This document shows positions 9,549 to 18,358 of a stretch of 64,000 nucleotides of DNA, piece after piece. Position 1 is the stretch's first letter. Every line of letters starts with the position of its first letter. Location of the stretch: assembly GCF_937892565.1 (NCBI RefSeq), contig NZ_CALAHQ010000094.1:1-64000 (forward strand), written 5' to 3'. The position numbers and the translations under genes were made by a program. The notes under the pieces were generated by a model. It was not told the origin of the DNA and did no database searches. It worked only from the letters and a program-made list of their open reading frames with translations. The stretch is from an uncultured Roseicyclus sp. Lineage in GTDB: Bacteria; Pseudomonadota; Alphaproteobacteria; Rhodobacterales; Rhodobacteraceae.

Positions 9549-10786
9549 TGCGTCAACTCCTCATAGGTGACGCGGACGGGCACGGCATCGGTGACAAATT
9601 CCTGCCCCACGACGATCACATCCGCCTCGGCCGGCAGACCGGTCAACCAGACACCATTGGCGGTGTCGCGCACCATCCGCACCGGCACGAACCGCACCAC
9701 ACCATTCTCGGCGATGCGCACACCCAACGTGCCGTCATCGTTCAAGGTCATGCTTGACGCAGGCAGAAGATGTGCTGCCACCCCGTCGGACTGGATCAAG
9801 ATGTCGGCGGTCTGGCCGTCGCGAATGGTGACATCGGGATTGGGGACGGTGATTTCCACCCGAAACGTGCGGGTGCGCTCATCGGCCGAACGGCTCAGGA
9901 AGCTGACCCTACCCGTCACGGCGCCACCCGATGCCAGCCGCGCGCCCGCCACGGCGCCCACAATGATGCGATCGACCTGTGCCTCGGGCACAAAGCCCAC
10001 CAGCTTGATGGGGTCAAGCTGGATCACCGTCGCGCAGGGGCTGCCGGGTTGCAGCAAGCTGCCCAGTTCGGCGGTGTCGGTTTCCAGATAGCCCGCGAAA
10101 GGCGCCAGAATGCGCAACCGCTTGATGTCTTCATCGGCACGCGTCACCGCCGCTTCGGCCGAACGGATGCCCGACCGCGCCTGTGCCACCGCCGCTTCGC
10201 CCGACTGGATCGCGGCCAAGGCGCCTTCGCGCCCGGCCTCGGCCGAGGCGGCGCGCGTTTCCGAGCCAAATCCCGACTGGCTGAGTTGGGTCGCTGCGTT
10301 GGCGTCGATTTCGGCAGCCGTCAGCTGGGCGCGCGCCCCTGCCAGGACCGCTTCGGCCTCGGGCAGACGGGCGCGCGCGCTGTCGAGCGCGGCCAAAGCT
10401 TCTTCGCGGGCGGTCAGGCGCGTGCCCGGATCGATCTCGCACAGCATGGTTCCCGCTTCGACATAGCCGCCCGCCCGGATCGGATCGGAAATCACCCGCC
10501 CCGAGGTTTCAGAGGCCACCGTCACCGCCCGCATCGCCTCGGTGCGACCGCGCAGCGCGACGGCGTTTTCGGTGGTCTGGGCCACCGAGCGACGGGCCAC
10601 CACATGCACGCGTGTGTCGCTCTCGGCGGGGGTATCCGCGGCGGGCTGCGGCGTGGCTGGTTGTGCGACGTTGTCGGGGGCCGGACCAAATCGGGCAGCG
10701 AAATCGACCAGACGGTCACGATCAAGGATCACCAGATAGATCGCTATACACACGAGGATTGCCGTGATGATGGGGAAAATGCGCAT
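9545..10786 (-). CDS. RND efflux periplasmic adaptor (membrane fusion protein)
   Basis: A 413-residue HlyD/AcrA-type adaptor that links the RND permease to an outer-membrane channel. It begins with an uncleaved-looking hydrophobic anchor (about residues 4-22) followed by a Pro/Ala-rich linker. The barrel and lipoyl half-motifs read GRVISDPIRAGGYVEAGTML and LRILAPFAGYLETD, and they flank an Ala/Glu-rich coiled-coil hairpin (about residues 125-210). There is no lipobox. The AAAGGATCACA stretch before ATG 10786 supports the start. It is the first gene of the two-gene efflux operon. Two half-site pairs resembling TetR operators lie upstream. The substrate cannot be deduced. Confidence 0.9.
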   Translation of the reverse strand: MRIFPIITAILVCIAIYLVILDRDRLVDFAARFGPAPDNVAQPATPQPAADTPAESDTRVHVVARRSVAQTTENAVALRGRTEAMRAVTVASETSGRVISDPIRAGGYVEAGTMLCEIDPGTRLTAREEALAALDSARARLPEAEAVLAGARAQLTAAEIDANAATQLSQSGFGSETRAASAEAGREGALAAIQSGEAAVAQARSGIRSAEAAVTRADEDIKRLRILAPFAGYLETDTAELGSLLQPGSPCATVIQLDPIKLVGFVPEAQVDRIIVGAVAGARLASGGAVTGRVSFLSRSADERTRTFRVEITVPNPDVTIRDGQTADILIQSDGVAAHLLPASSMTLNDDGTLGVRIAENGVVRFVPVRMVRDTANGVWLTGLPAEADVIVVGQEFVTDAVPVRVTYEELTQ

Positions 10787-10864
10787 TGTGATCCTTTGCC
10801 CCGATAGCGGGATGGGGCCGTCTGTCGCCCAAGCTGGCCCAAATGGCCGTTGTGTCTGTTACGC

Positions 10865-10927
10865 TGAACTAACCGGTTCAGATTAGATTTTTCTGCACCG
10901 CCGCGCAAGACTGAACCGTCTGGTTTA
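10865..10927. promoter_or_regulatory. Paired inverted half-sites in the RND/TPR divergent promoter
   Basis: TAACCGGTTCA (10870-10880) and TGAACC-GTCT-GGTTTA (10912-10927) share the half-site TGAACC/GGTTCA. They lie in the 239-base divergent gap between the efflux adaptor and the YfgM-like gene. The longer inverted pair TGAAC-N6-GTTCA spans 10865-10880. Such sites often bind TetR-family repressors of RND operons. No tetR gene is present in the window, so the regulator would be encoded elsewhere. The remaining gap sequence shows no other recognisable element. Confidence 0.4.
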
Positions 10928-11025
10928 GATCGCGGGCACCTTGGCTGTCCCGCAGCCCTTGCAGCGACGGGGGGCGTCGGGCTAAGACGCGGGGATGATC
11001 CGTTTGACGGCGCGCGCGGGGGCAC

Positions 11026-11829
11026 ATGTCCAATACTGACAGTTTCATTGACGAAGTGACCGACGAGGTTCGCCGCGACCGGCTTTATGGTTTGTTCCGC
11101 CGCTGGGCGTGGCTGGCGGTGGTGATCGTTCTGGGCATTGTCGGGGCGGCGGCATGGGTGGAATATTCCCGCGCTCAGGACCGCGCCGCGGCGCAGGCTT
11201 TTGGCGATGCGCTTCTGGCGGCGCTGGAAGCGCCCGATCCAGCGGCGCGGATTGCCGCATTGGGGGCGGTTGATGCCAGCCGACCCGAGGGGCGCGTGCT
11301 GCTGGCCTTGCTGGCTGCGGGCGAAGCGGCCGCAGGCGGGGCCGGGGCTGATGCGGACGCGGCAGCGGCCGATCTTCGCGTCGCCGCCGAGGCGGCCGGC
11401 CTGCCGCGCCGATACCGTGATCTGGCCATGCTCAAGGCGGAAATGATCGCGCCCTCGGATGTCGCGCAGGCGCGTCTGATCCTTGGGGCCTTGGCTGAGC
11501 CCGGCGCACCTTATGCCGCCTTGGCCGAAGAACAACTGGCACTGGTCGATCTTCGGGCGGGGGATCTGGCCGCCGCGCTCGAACGGCTGCGCAGCCTCGC
11601 GCGAAGTGCTGCCGCCACAGCGGGCTTGCAAGAGCGCGCGTCTCAGTTGATTGTGACGCTGGAGGCGGGGTCGACCCTGATCGATACTGCCCCCGTTCTG
11701 CCAGAGCCAGCGGCGCAAGAAGCCGCGCCCACGCCCGCCCCCGCCGGGGATACGGCCCCTGCCGCCCCTGCCGGCAACGAGACCACCGATGGTGCAGAGG
11801 GCGACGCCGCCCCCGCCGTGCAACAGTGA
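11026..11829 (+). CDS. YfgM-like TPR membrane protein
   Basis: A 267-residue, single-pass membrane protein. It has a short cytoplasmic N-terminus, one TM segment (about residues 28-46, WAWLAVVIVLGIVGAAAWVEY), an Ala-rich helical repeat region typical of TPR-like domains, and a C-terminal Pro/Ala/Thr-rich tail of about 40 residues. The family includes E. coli YfgM, an accessory of the SecYEG translocon and periplasmic chaperone network. The next gene is BamB-like, reproducing the yfgM-bamB order of many Proteobacteria. The usual third gene, der, is not here. The start ATG follows GCGGGGGC. Confidence 0.75.
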   Translation: MSNTDSFIDEVTDEVRRDRLYGLFRRWAWLAVVIVLGIVGAAAWVEYSRAQDRAAAQAFGDALLAALEAPDPAARIAALGAVDASRPEGRVLLALLAAGEAAAGGAGADADAAAADLRVAAEAAGLPRRYRDLAMLKAEMIAPSDVAQARLILGALAEPGAPYAALAEEQLALVDLRAGDLAAALERLRSLARSAAATAGLQERASQLIVTLEAGSTLIDTAPVLPEPAAQEAAPTPAPAGDTAPAAPAGNETTDGAEGDAAPAVQQ

Positions 11830-11869
11830 CGACCACCGCCGCGGCGGCACAACAGGAAGACCGGGGCGC

Positions 11870-13240
11870 ATGACCGGACCGAAGGGCAGAGCAGGCAAGC
11901 ACCGCAGCGCCAGATGGGCGCTGGGTCTGATGGGCGTTCTGGCGCTGGCCGCTTGCGAACGCGAAAGCATCCTGTCGGGCGAGCGTTTTGACACGCGCAC
12001 CCCGCTGGCCGCGACGCGGCCTGGCCCCGATGGGCGCGCCCCCGCCTCGGGGGGGGCCGTGGCCGATGGCGCGCGCGCCATCACCTTGCCCGCCGCGATG
12101 CGCATCGAAAGCTGGTCCAGCCGTGGATTTGATGCGCAAAATCGTCTGCCGCATGCGGCACTTTCGGCCAATCCCGTGGAAATCTGGGCCGCTGACATCG
12201 GTCAGGGCAACACGCGGCGCAACCGCATTGCCACCGATCCCGTGGCGGGCAATGGGGCGGTGTTTACCATCGATGCCGCCGCAGAGCTGAGGGCCAGCTC
12301 GCTTGAGACGGGGGCAGCACTTTGGACGGCAAGCCTGATCCCTGATTTCGACCGGGGCGGCAATGCGTCGGGTGGGGGGCTGGCGCTGGCGGGGGGCCGC
12401 GTGTTTGCCACCACACCCTATGGCGAGGTTTTGGCGCTGGATGCGGCCACAGGCGCGGTTGTGTGGCGCCAGCGGCTTGGCACGGTTCTGGGCGCGCCCA
12501 GCGTTTCGGGCGGCCTGGTCTATGTGGTCGGTCGCAATTCCGAAGCTTGGGCCATCGCGGCCGAAGACGGGCGCTTGCGCTGGCGTATCCCATCCACCGA
12601 TGCGCCTGCGGTGCTGGTGGGGGGGGCTGCACCGGCTGTGGCTGATGGGCGGGTGGTGTTTCCCTTCCCCTCGGGCGAGCTTGCATCGGTCTTTGCGCAG
12701 ACCGGGGTGACGATCTGGAATTCCTTTGTCGTGGGCGGCCGGCTTGGCACGGCCTATGCCACGCTCAACGATATCACCTCCGATCCTGTTGTGATCGGCG
12801 GCACGATTTATGCCGGAAATCAGTCTGGTCGGGTCGTGGCGATCGACACGCGGTCGGGGCGCACGCTTTGGCAGGCCAGCGAAGGCGCCTATTCCCCGGT
12901 TCTCGTCGCAGGCGGCAGCGTGTTTTTCGTGTCGGACCGCAATGAGTTGATCCGCCTTGATGCCGATAGCGGCGCGCGCATCTGGGGCAGCGAATTGCCG
13001 CTGTTCGAGGCCAATCGCGAGCGTCGGCGCAAGGCCGTGTTTGGTCATTACGGGCCGATCCTGGCTGGCGGACGGCTGGTGGTTGCATCTGGCGATGGGG
13101 TGATCCGCCTGTTTGCGCCCGACACAGGTGCGCTGTCGGGCACGCTGGCGCTGCGGGGCGGTGCTGCCTCGCATCCGATCGTGGTGGGCGATACGCTCTT
13201 GGTCGTCAGCACCGAGGGGCGTCTGCACGCCTATCGCTGA
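11870..13240 (+). CDS. bamB: BamB-like PQQ/YfgL beta-propeller lipoprotein
   Basis: Outer-membrane assembly lipoprotein of the BAM complex by family and context. I chose ATG 11870 because it follows AGGAAGA and gives a lipoprotein signal peptide ending in LALAAC, with the lipidated Cys about 28 residues in. An upstream in-frame ATG at 11789 lies inside the preceding gene and would bury that signal. The mature protein has repeated PQQ-type blades, for example VFATTPYGEVLALDAATGAV, VYVVGRNSEAWAIAAEDGRL, IYAGNQSGRVVAIDTRSGRT and VFFVSDRNELIRLDADSG. Length (456 residues) is slightly above E. coli BamB. It is cotranscribed with the YfgM-like gene 40 bases upstream. Confidence 0.8.
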   Translation: MTGPKGRAGKHRSARWALGLMGVLALAACERESILSGERFDTRTPLAATRPGPDGRAPASGGAVADGARAITLPAAMRIESWSSRGFDAQNRLPHAALSANPVEIWAADIGQGNTRRNRIATDPVAGNGAVFTIDAAAELRASSLETGAALWTASLIPDFDRGGNASGGGLALAGGRVFATTPYGEVLALDAATGAVVWRQRLGTVLGAPSVSGGLVYVVGRNSEAWAIAAEDGRLRWRIPSTDAPAVLVGGAAPAVADGRVVFPFPSGELASVFAQTGVTIWNSFVVGGRLGTAYATLNDITSDPVVIGGTIYAGNQSGRVVAIDTRSGRTLWQASEGAYSPVLVAGGSVFFVSDRNELIRLDADSGARIWGSELPLFEANRERRRKAVFGHYGPILAGGRLVVASGDGVIRLFAPDTGALSGTLALRGGAASHPIVVGDTLLVVSTEGRLHAYR

Positions 13241-13280
13241 CAGATCGCGCGCCCCGCCTTTCGGACAGGCTGTGCCTTGA

Positions 13281-13934
13281 TCACCGCAACCAGGCGGCGC
13301 GCGCGCTGTCATCCACCCCGATGATGCCGCCCAGCCGCCACGCGGCAAAGCGTGCCGCGTTAAACCACAGCGCCACGCTTTCGCGGATCACCATCCCCAA
13401 GGCGAAGCTGCCATCCTCGGTCCGGCGCAGCCGTTCCGACGGGGAAAGCGCCACATCCCCCGCGCCCATCACCTTGAACGACGCCCAAGCGCGCGGCAGG
13501 TGAAACGCCTCGCTCACCACGATCACCCGCGCATCGGCAGGCAGCAGGGCAAGGCTGAAGAGCGCATTTTGCAAGGTGGATCGGGCCGATTGCTCCAGCG
13601 TGATGCGGGCGGGCCCAAGGCCTGCATCTTGCGCGGCCCGTGCCATGCCCTGCGCCGCCGAAGGCCCGCCGCGCCGGGCAGGCCCACCGGTAAAGATCAC
13701 GACAGGCGCAGCCCCCGCACGCGCCAGCCCCGCGCAGGTTTCGGCGCGCGCATGGCCTGCCGCATCGATCCGCCCCGCGCCGTCCACGCCTGCGCCCAGA
13801 CAGATGATCGCGTCGCCTTGCGGCATGGGCCGCTCCAGAGGCCAGAGAAAGGTCCACCCCAAGACAGCGAGGAAACTTGCCGCCCAAAGCCAAAGACCCG
13901 CACGGATAATCTGGCCCAGCCACCTTAGTCGCAT
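13281..13934 (-). CDS. YdcF/ElyC-family (DUF218) membrane protein
   Basis: A 217-residue protein with an N-terminal membrane anchor (about residues 9-30) and a DUF218 domain. The core motifs are DAIICLGAG, AGLARAGAAPVVIFTGG, a conserved E-SARSTLQNA segment and VIVVSEAFHLPRAWASF. This family (YdcF, SanA, ElyC) is tied to envelope integrity and may bind SAM or nucleotides, but its reaction is not settled. The Met at 13934 gives the normal N-terminus; a longer ORF to 14039 adds unlikely charged sequence. It ends 41 bases from the convergent bamB gene. Confidence 0.75.
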   Translation of the reverse strand: MRLRWLGQIIRAGLWLWAASFLAVLGWTFLWPLERPMPQGDAIICLGAGVDGAGRIDAAGHARAETCAGLARAGAAPVVIFTGGPARRGGPSAAQGMARAAQDAGLGPARITLEQSARSTLQNALFSLALLPADARVIVVSEAFHLPRAWASFKVMGAGDVALSPSERLRRTEDGSFALGMVIRESVALWFNAARFAAWRLGGIIGVDDSARAAWLR

Positions 13935-14031
13935 GGGCGCGTCCCGTGCCGGCTGATGGCCTGATGATGGTTCATGCGCTTGCCCATCTTTGTCTTTCGC
14001 CCCATGACAACGAGATGGATGTTCATCACCC

Positions 14032-14054
14032 GCGATCACGGGCGTCGTGATCGC
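14032..14054 (-). terminator. Stem-loop downstream of the SRPBCC gene
   Basis: GCGATCACG (14032-14040) and CGTGATCGC (14046-14054) form a perfect 9-bp stem with a 5-base loop, 20 bases past the SRPBCC stop on the reverse strand. There is no U run, so termination is only a possibility. Confidence 0.4.
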
Positions 14055-14074
14055 CTTTGGAAAATCGACGTCCT

Positions 14075-14509
14075 TCAGGCCAAAGAGTGCCGGGGCCTTT
14101 GACCTTCGGCATAGGTCTTGAAATTGTTCAAGATCGCCTGCCAGCCTGCGCGCTGCATCTCGACCGGGTTCTGGGTTTCGGGATCGAAACGAGTGGTTAC
14201 CTTGGTGCCCGTGCCGTGATCGTCGAAGACCACCTCGACCACGCGCCCGTCATCGAGGTGAAATTCCAGCAGGCCATGCTGCTCGATCTGATGATAGGTG
14301 CCCCCGAAATCAAAGCCAAAGCTTTGATCGCGCGCTTCCATCCGCGCCACATACCTGCCGCCAACCCGCAGATCGACCGACGCGGAGGGGCAGCACCAGC
14401 CGGGATCGGCGAAATTCCATTCCGTGATATGCGCGGGCGTGACGTAGCAGTGCCACACATGATCGCGCGGTTGATCGACGAGGGCCTCTATCGTGATTTT
14501 GTCGGGCAT
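14075..14509 (-). CDS. SRPBCC (AHSA1-like) domain protein
   Basis: A 144-residue START/Bet v1-type protein of the AHSA1 branch. The features are an N-terminal VDQPRDHVWHCYVTPAHITEWNFADPGWCCPSA segment, a central RVGGRYVARMEARDQSFGFDFGGTYHQI strand pair, and the C-terminal Q-x-GWQAILNNFKTY helix that closes the hydrophobic cavity. Such proteins bind small ligands or, in the Aha1 branch, chaperones; no ligand can be named here. It lies between ydcF-like and guaA on the same strand, about 107 bases from the guaA stop. The RBS is weak. Confidence 0.8.
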   Translation of the reverse strand: MPDKITIEALVDQPRDHVWHCYVTPAHITEWNFADPGWCCPSASVDLRVGGRYVARMEARDQSFGFDFGGTYHQIEQHGLLEFHLDDGRVVEVVFDDHGTGTKVTTRFDPETQNPVEMQRAGWQAILNNFKTYAEGQRPRHSLA

Positions 14510-14616
14510 CTGTGGTGCGGCCTATCCTTGCAAGGGCAGCGCCAAGGCTCTGACGATCTTGCCGCCGTCACAAGGACAATTTTCAAACAGCAGACGTCAC
14601 CGGGCAGATTTGCGGG

Positions 14617-16203
14617 CTATTCCCACTCGATCGTCCCCGGGGGTTTTGATGTGATGTCATAGGTGACGCGGTTGATCCCCTTGACCTCGTTGATGATCCG
14701 TGTGGCGGTTTCGCCAAGGAAGTCATGGCTGAACGGGTAGTAATCCGCCGTCATCCCATCGACGGATGTGACTGCGCGCAGCGCACAGGCGAAATCATAG
14801 GTGCGCCCGTCGCCCATCACGCCCACCGTGCGCACGGGCAAGATCGCCACAAAGGCCTGCCAGATCTCGTCATAAAGCCCGTGGCGGCGGATCTGGTCGA
14901 TAAAGACGGCATCCGCCCGGCGCAGGATCGCGAGCTTTTCGCGCGTGATCTCGCCGGGGCAGCGGATCGCCAGACCGGGGCCGGGAAAGGGGTGGCGACC
15001 GATGAATTGCTCGGGCAGGCCCAGTTCGCGGCCCAAGGCGCGCACCTCGTCCTTGAACAGTTCGCGCAAGGGTTCGACCAGTTTCAGCCCCATCTTTTCG
15101 GGCAGCCCGCCCACATTGTGGTGCGACTTGATCGTGACCGACGGCCCACCCGAAAAGCTGACCGATTCGATCACATCGGGATAAAGCGTGCCCTGCGCCA
15201 GAAACGCCGCGCCCTCGATCTGGTCGGCATAGTGCTGGAACACGTCGATGAAGAGCCGACCGATGGTCTTGCGCTTGACCTCGGGGTCGCTGACACCCTC
15301 GAGCGCGCTCAGGAAACGCTCGCTTTCCTCGGCATGGATAAGCGGCATGTTGTAATGGTCGCGGAACATGGTCACGACCTGTTCGGCCTCGTCTTGCCGC
15401 AACAGCCCGTGATCGACAAAGACACAGGTCAATTGATCGCCGATCGCCTCATGGATCAAGACGGCCGCCACCGATGAATCGACCCCGCCCGACAGCCCGC
15501 AGATCACACGCGCATCGCCAACCTGTTCGCGGATGCGCGCAATCGCCTCTTCGCGGTAGGCGCCCATCGTCCAATCGCCCGTGAAACCGGCCATACGCAC
15601 GAAATTCGCGTAAAGCCGCGCACCATTGGGGGTGTGATGCACCTCGGGGTGGAATTGCACGGCATAGAAACGGCGCGCCAGATCGGCGGTGATCGCAAAG
15701 GGGGCGCCCGGCGACGTGCCATAGACCGCAAATCCCGGCGCGATGGCCGAGACATGATCGCCATGGCTCATCCAGACCTGTTCGCGCCCGCCATCGGCAA
15801 ACCAGCCCGACAGGATATCGGGCATCTCGCCGGTCGGGGTGACAAAGGCGCGGCCAAACTCGGCGCTGGCATGTTCGCCCGCCTCGACCCGCCCGCCCAG
15901 ATCCTGCATCATCACCTGCTGGCCGTAGCAGATACCCAGGATCGGCAGCCCGCGCGCATAGATCGATTGCGGCGGCCGGGGCGATCCGGGGCGCGTCACG
16001 CTGTCGGGGCCGCCAGACAAGATCACCGCCTTGGGTGCGTAAGCATCAAGGAAGGCATCGGTGACGTTTTGATAGGGGTGAATTTCGCAATAGACCTTCA
16101 GCTCGCGCAGGCGGCGGGCGATCAGCTGCGTGACCTGGCTGCCGAAATCGATGATCAGCAGGCGGTCGTGGTCGTGCGGGGCGTGGGCGGCGTGCGTGCT
16201 CAT
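14617..16203 (-). CDS. guaA: GMP synthase (glutamine-hydrolysing)
   Basis: Converts XMP, glutamine and ATP to GMP. The 528-residue protein has an N-terminal class I glutamine amidotransferase with the nucleophile in GICYGQQ (Cys92) and the [11 protein letters not shown] motif. It is followed by an ATP-pyrophosphatase domain with the P-loop [10 protein letters not shown] and a C-terminal dimerisation domain ending in [18 protein letters not shown], the usual GuaA terminus. Residue Gln95 replaces the more common Met after CYG. The His-rich N-terminus (residues 4-13) is unusual but short. It diverges from the MttB gene. Confidence 0.97.
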   Translation of the reverse strand: MSTHAAHAPHDHDRLLIIDFGSQVTQLIARRLRELKVYCEIHPYQNVTDAFLDAYAPKAVILSGGPDSVTRPGSPRPPQSIYARGLPILGICYGQQVMMQDLGGRVEAGEHASAEFGRAFVTPTGEMPDILSGWFADGGREQVWMSHGDHVSAIAPGFAVYGTSPGAPFAITADLARRFYAVQFHPEVHHTPNGARLYANFVRMAGFTGDWTMGAYREEAIARIREQVGDARVICGLSGGVDSSVAAVLIHEAIGDQLTCVFVDHGLLRQDEAEQVVTMFRDHYNMPLIHAEESERFLSALEGVSDPEVKRKTIGRLFIDVFQHYADQIEGAAFLAQGTLYPDVIESVSFSGGPSVTIKSHHNVGGLPEKMGLKLVEPLRELFKDEVRALGRELGLPEQFIGRHPFPGPGLAIRCPGEITREKLAILRRADAVFIDQIRRHGLYDEIWQAFVAILPVRTVGVMGDGRTYDFACALRAVTSVDGMTADYYPFSHDFLGETATRIINEVKGINRVTYDITSKPPGTIEWE

Positions 16204-16356
16204 GACCCCGCATTAGGCCCGGGCGATGGACCATGCAAGCCCGGCTTGGACCCGCGCATGTCGCTTTCCCGCGCGAGGTGCCGCAATCGACCCAATCCCG
16301 CCGCGACAGGCAGGTTAGGTAACCACAACAACCCCTCAGCTTGGAGAGATCGGGAC

Positions 16357-17907
16357 ATGTCGGTGGTGGAACAGACAGCCGCACGGCGTGTGCGGGGCGG
16401 CGGCGGGGCCGCGCGGCGGGCCGAGCGTTCGGCCATCAGCTTTGAGACCGCGCGCTTCATCGAACGCAACATCCCGAATTTCGAAATCCTGACGCCCGAG
16501 GCCATCGAGATCATCGAGGCGAATGCCGAAACCGTGCTCGAGGAAATCGGCGTCAATTTCGTCGACAATCCCGGCGCGCTTGCGCTGTGGCGGAATGCGG
16601 GCGCCGATGTGCGCGGCGAACGGGTGCATATTCCGCGCGGTCTGGCGCGGCGGCTGTGCGCGACAGCGCCCTCACGCTTTACCCAGATTGCGCGCAACCC
16701 CGCGCGCAATGTCGAGATCGGGGGCAAGTCGCTGGTGCTGGCACCCGTCTATGGCCCGCCCTTTGTGCATGACCGCACCGTCGGGCGGCGCTATGCGACC
16801 ATCGCCGATTTCGAGATGTTCGTGAAACTGGGTTACATGTCGAAATGGCTGCACCATTCGGGGGGCACGATCTGTGAGCCGACCGATATTCCGGTCAACA
16901 AGCGCCATCTCGACATGCTTTATGCGCATATGGCGCTGTCGGACAAACCCTATATGGGGTCTGTCACCGAACCCGTGCGCGCGGCCGATTCGGTCGAGAT
17001 GTCGCGCATCTTGTTCGGCTCGGATGTGGTCGATCAGAATTGCGTGATGACCTCGCTGATCAACATCAACTCGCCCCTGACATTCGACAGCACCATGATG
17101 GGCGCGCTCGAGGTCTATGCCGCCGCAGGCCAGGCCTGCATCATCTCGCCCTTTATCGTGGGCGGTGCCATGGCGCCGGTATCGGTCGCGGGCACGCTGA
17201 CGCAGGTACTGGCCGAGGTCTTGGCCGGCATCGCCTACAGCCAATTGATCCGTCCGGGCAGCCCGATGATTTTCGGCGCCTTCGTTGCCTCGATCGACAT
17301 GAATTCCGGCGCGCCGACCTTTGGCACCCCCGAGGCCAGCCAGATCACCTATGGTGCGGGCCAATTGGCGCGGCGTCTGAACCTGCCCTACCGGTCTGGC
17401 GGGTCTTTCACCGGCTCCAAGCTGCCCGATGCGCAAGCGGCCTATGAAACCGCCAACTCGCTGAATTCGGCGCTGTTGTCGGGGGTGAATTTCATGCTGC
17501 ATGCCTGTGGCTGGCTTGAGGGTGGTCTGGTGGCCAGCCCCGAGAAATTCGTGATGGATGCCGACCAGCTTGGCATCTTGCACAAGTTGGCCGAGGGCGT
17601 GCCGATGGATGCCAACGCCCAAGCCATGGGCGCGCTGCGCGAGGTGGGACCGGGCGGCCATTTCCTTGGCTGTGCCCATACACAAGACAACTATTCCACC
17701 GCCTTCTGGCGGACCGGGGTGCTGGATTACAAACCCTATGAGACATGGGTGGACGAAGGCAGCCGTTCGACCGCGGAACTGGCGGCCGTCAAGCTCGACA
17801 AGATGCTGGCCGATTACCAGCAACCCCATCTTGACCCCGCCACCGATGAGGCGCTCAAGGCCTATGTCGCACAAAAGAAAGCCGCCGTGCCTGACGCCTT
17901 CATCTGA
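16357..17907 (+). CDS. Trimethylamine methyltransferase (MttB) family protein
   Basis: A 516-residue member of the MttB superfamily, corrinoid-dependent methyltransferases that demethylate quaternary or tertiary amines. I see no in-frame amber codon, so this is a non-pyrrolysine member like the glycine-betaine enzymes, and its substrate is open. Recognisable segments are FEILTPEAIEIIEANAETVLEEIGV near the N-terminus, LAPVYGPPFV and the glycine-rich AGQACIISPFIVGGAMAPVS core. The ATG at 16357 follows GGAGAG and fits family length; a longer reading to 15634 is spurious. No corrinoid protein or reactivase gene is adjacent, which is odd for a catabolic methyltransferase. It ends 3 bases from the convergent DUF6477 gene. 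Confidence 0.85.
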   Translation: MSVVEQTAARRVRGGGGAARRAERSAISFETARFIERNIPNFEILTPEAIEIIEANAETVLEEIGVNFVDNPGALALWRNAGADVRGERVHIPRGLARRLCATAPSRFTQIARNPARNVEIGGKSLVLAPVYGPPFVHDRTVGRRYATIADFEMFVKLGYMSKWLHHSGGTICEPTDIPVNKRHLDMLYAHMALSDKPYMGSVTEPVRAADSVEMSRILFGSDVVDQNCVMTSLININSPLTFDSTMMGALEVYAAAGQACIISPFIVGGAMAPVSVAGTLTQVLAEVLAGIAYSQLIRPGSPMIFGAFVASIDMNSGAPTFGTPEASQITYGAGQLARRLNLPYRSGGSFTGSKLPDAQAAYETANSLNSALLSGVNFMLHACGWLEGGLVASPEKFVMDADQLGILHKLAEGVPMDANAQAMGALREVGPGGHFLGCAHTQDNYSTAFWRTGVLDYKPYETWVDEGSRSTAELAAVKLDKMLADYQQPHLDPATDEALKAYVAQKKAAVPDAFI

Positions 17908-17910
17908 GCT

Positions 17911-18153
17911 TCACCCGACCGAGCGCGCGGCGTTCAGAATCGCACTCATCACTTCGACATGGCGGGTGGGCGAATAGCCCAAACCCCCGCCAAGCCGCGC
18001 GGCGTTCAGCTTTTCCTCCTCGGCCAGCAAGGCCGCGACCGGGCGGCGGGCGGCGCGTCGATGCGCGTCACCCGTCAGCGCGGCCATGCGGGCGGCCTGA
18101 ACCAGAAGTCTGGGGCGGTACATTTGTTTGAGCATGGTGGACAAGTCGGTCAT
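17911..18153 (-). CDS. DUF6477 family protein
   Basis: An 80-residue, soluble, basic helical protein resembling a small family I know from Rhodobacteraceae (DUF6477). Function is unknown. The sequence shows two predicted helices, an RPRLLVQAARMAA segment, and a conserved-looking EEEKLNAARLGGGLGYSPTRHVEVMSAILNAA C-terminal half. It is transcribed away from the DUF6456 gene and shares its 205-base upstream region, which contains DnaA-box-like sequences. Confidence 0.65.
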   Translation of the reverse strand: MTDLSTMLKQMYRPRLLVQAARMAALTGDAHRRAARRPVAALLAEEEKLNAARLGGGLGYSPTRHVEVMSAILNAARSVG

Positions 18154-18224
18154 CGGTCAGCCTCGTGAACAGGGAACTGCATCCGCCGATCCTGACCCGG
18201 GGGGCCTGGGTGTTGCTCACAGGC

Positions 18225-18307
18225 TTATCCACCGTGCGCCCCACCGCTATCCATTTACGAAAAAGTAACAAATTAAGCGATATCCACAGATTTTAACCGT
18301 TCAGTAA
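18225..18307. promoter_or_regulatory. AT-rich region with DnaA-box-like and CtrA-like sites
   Basis: In this divergent gap TTATCCACC (18225-18233) differs from the DnaA box TTATCCACA at one position. CTATCCATT (18247-18255) and ATATCCACA (18280-18288) are further near matches in the same orientation. TTAA-CCGTTCA-GTAA at 18293-18307 differs by one base from the CtrA consensus TTAA-N7-TTAA. The stretch is notably AT-rich against a GC-rich background. It probably contains the promoters of the DUF6477 and DUF6456 genes. A replication origin is less likely because no origin-type gene neighbourhood is present. Confidence 0.45.
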
Positions 18308-18358
18308 TCAATTCGCCCAAATTCTGCCCCTGTGTCCTTTAACGAGTAGGGGTAAGCC

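Noticed and set aside
13281-14039. Longer ydcF reading starting at 14039
   Set aside because: The extra 35 residues are charged and unlike the family, whereas ATG 13934 gives the membrane-anchored N-terminus.
18225-18307. Chromosomal replication origin suggested by DnaA-box-like sequences
   Set aside because: Only three near-matches, no dnaA, parAB, gidA or hemE neighbourhood, and no clear DNA-unwinding element beyond local AT richness. A regulated promoter is the simpler reading.
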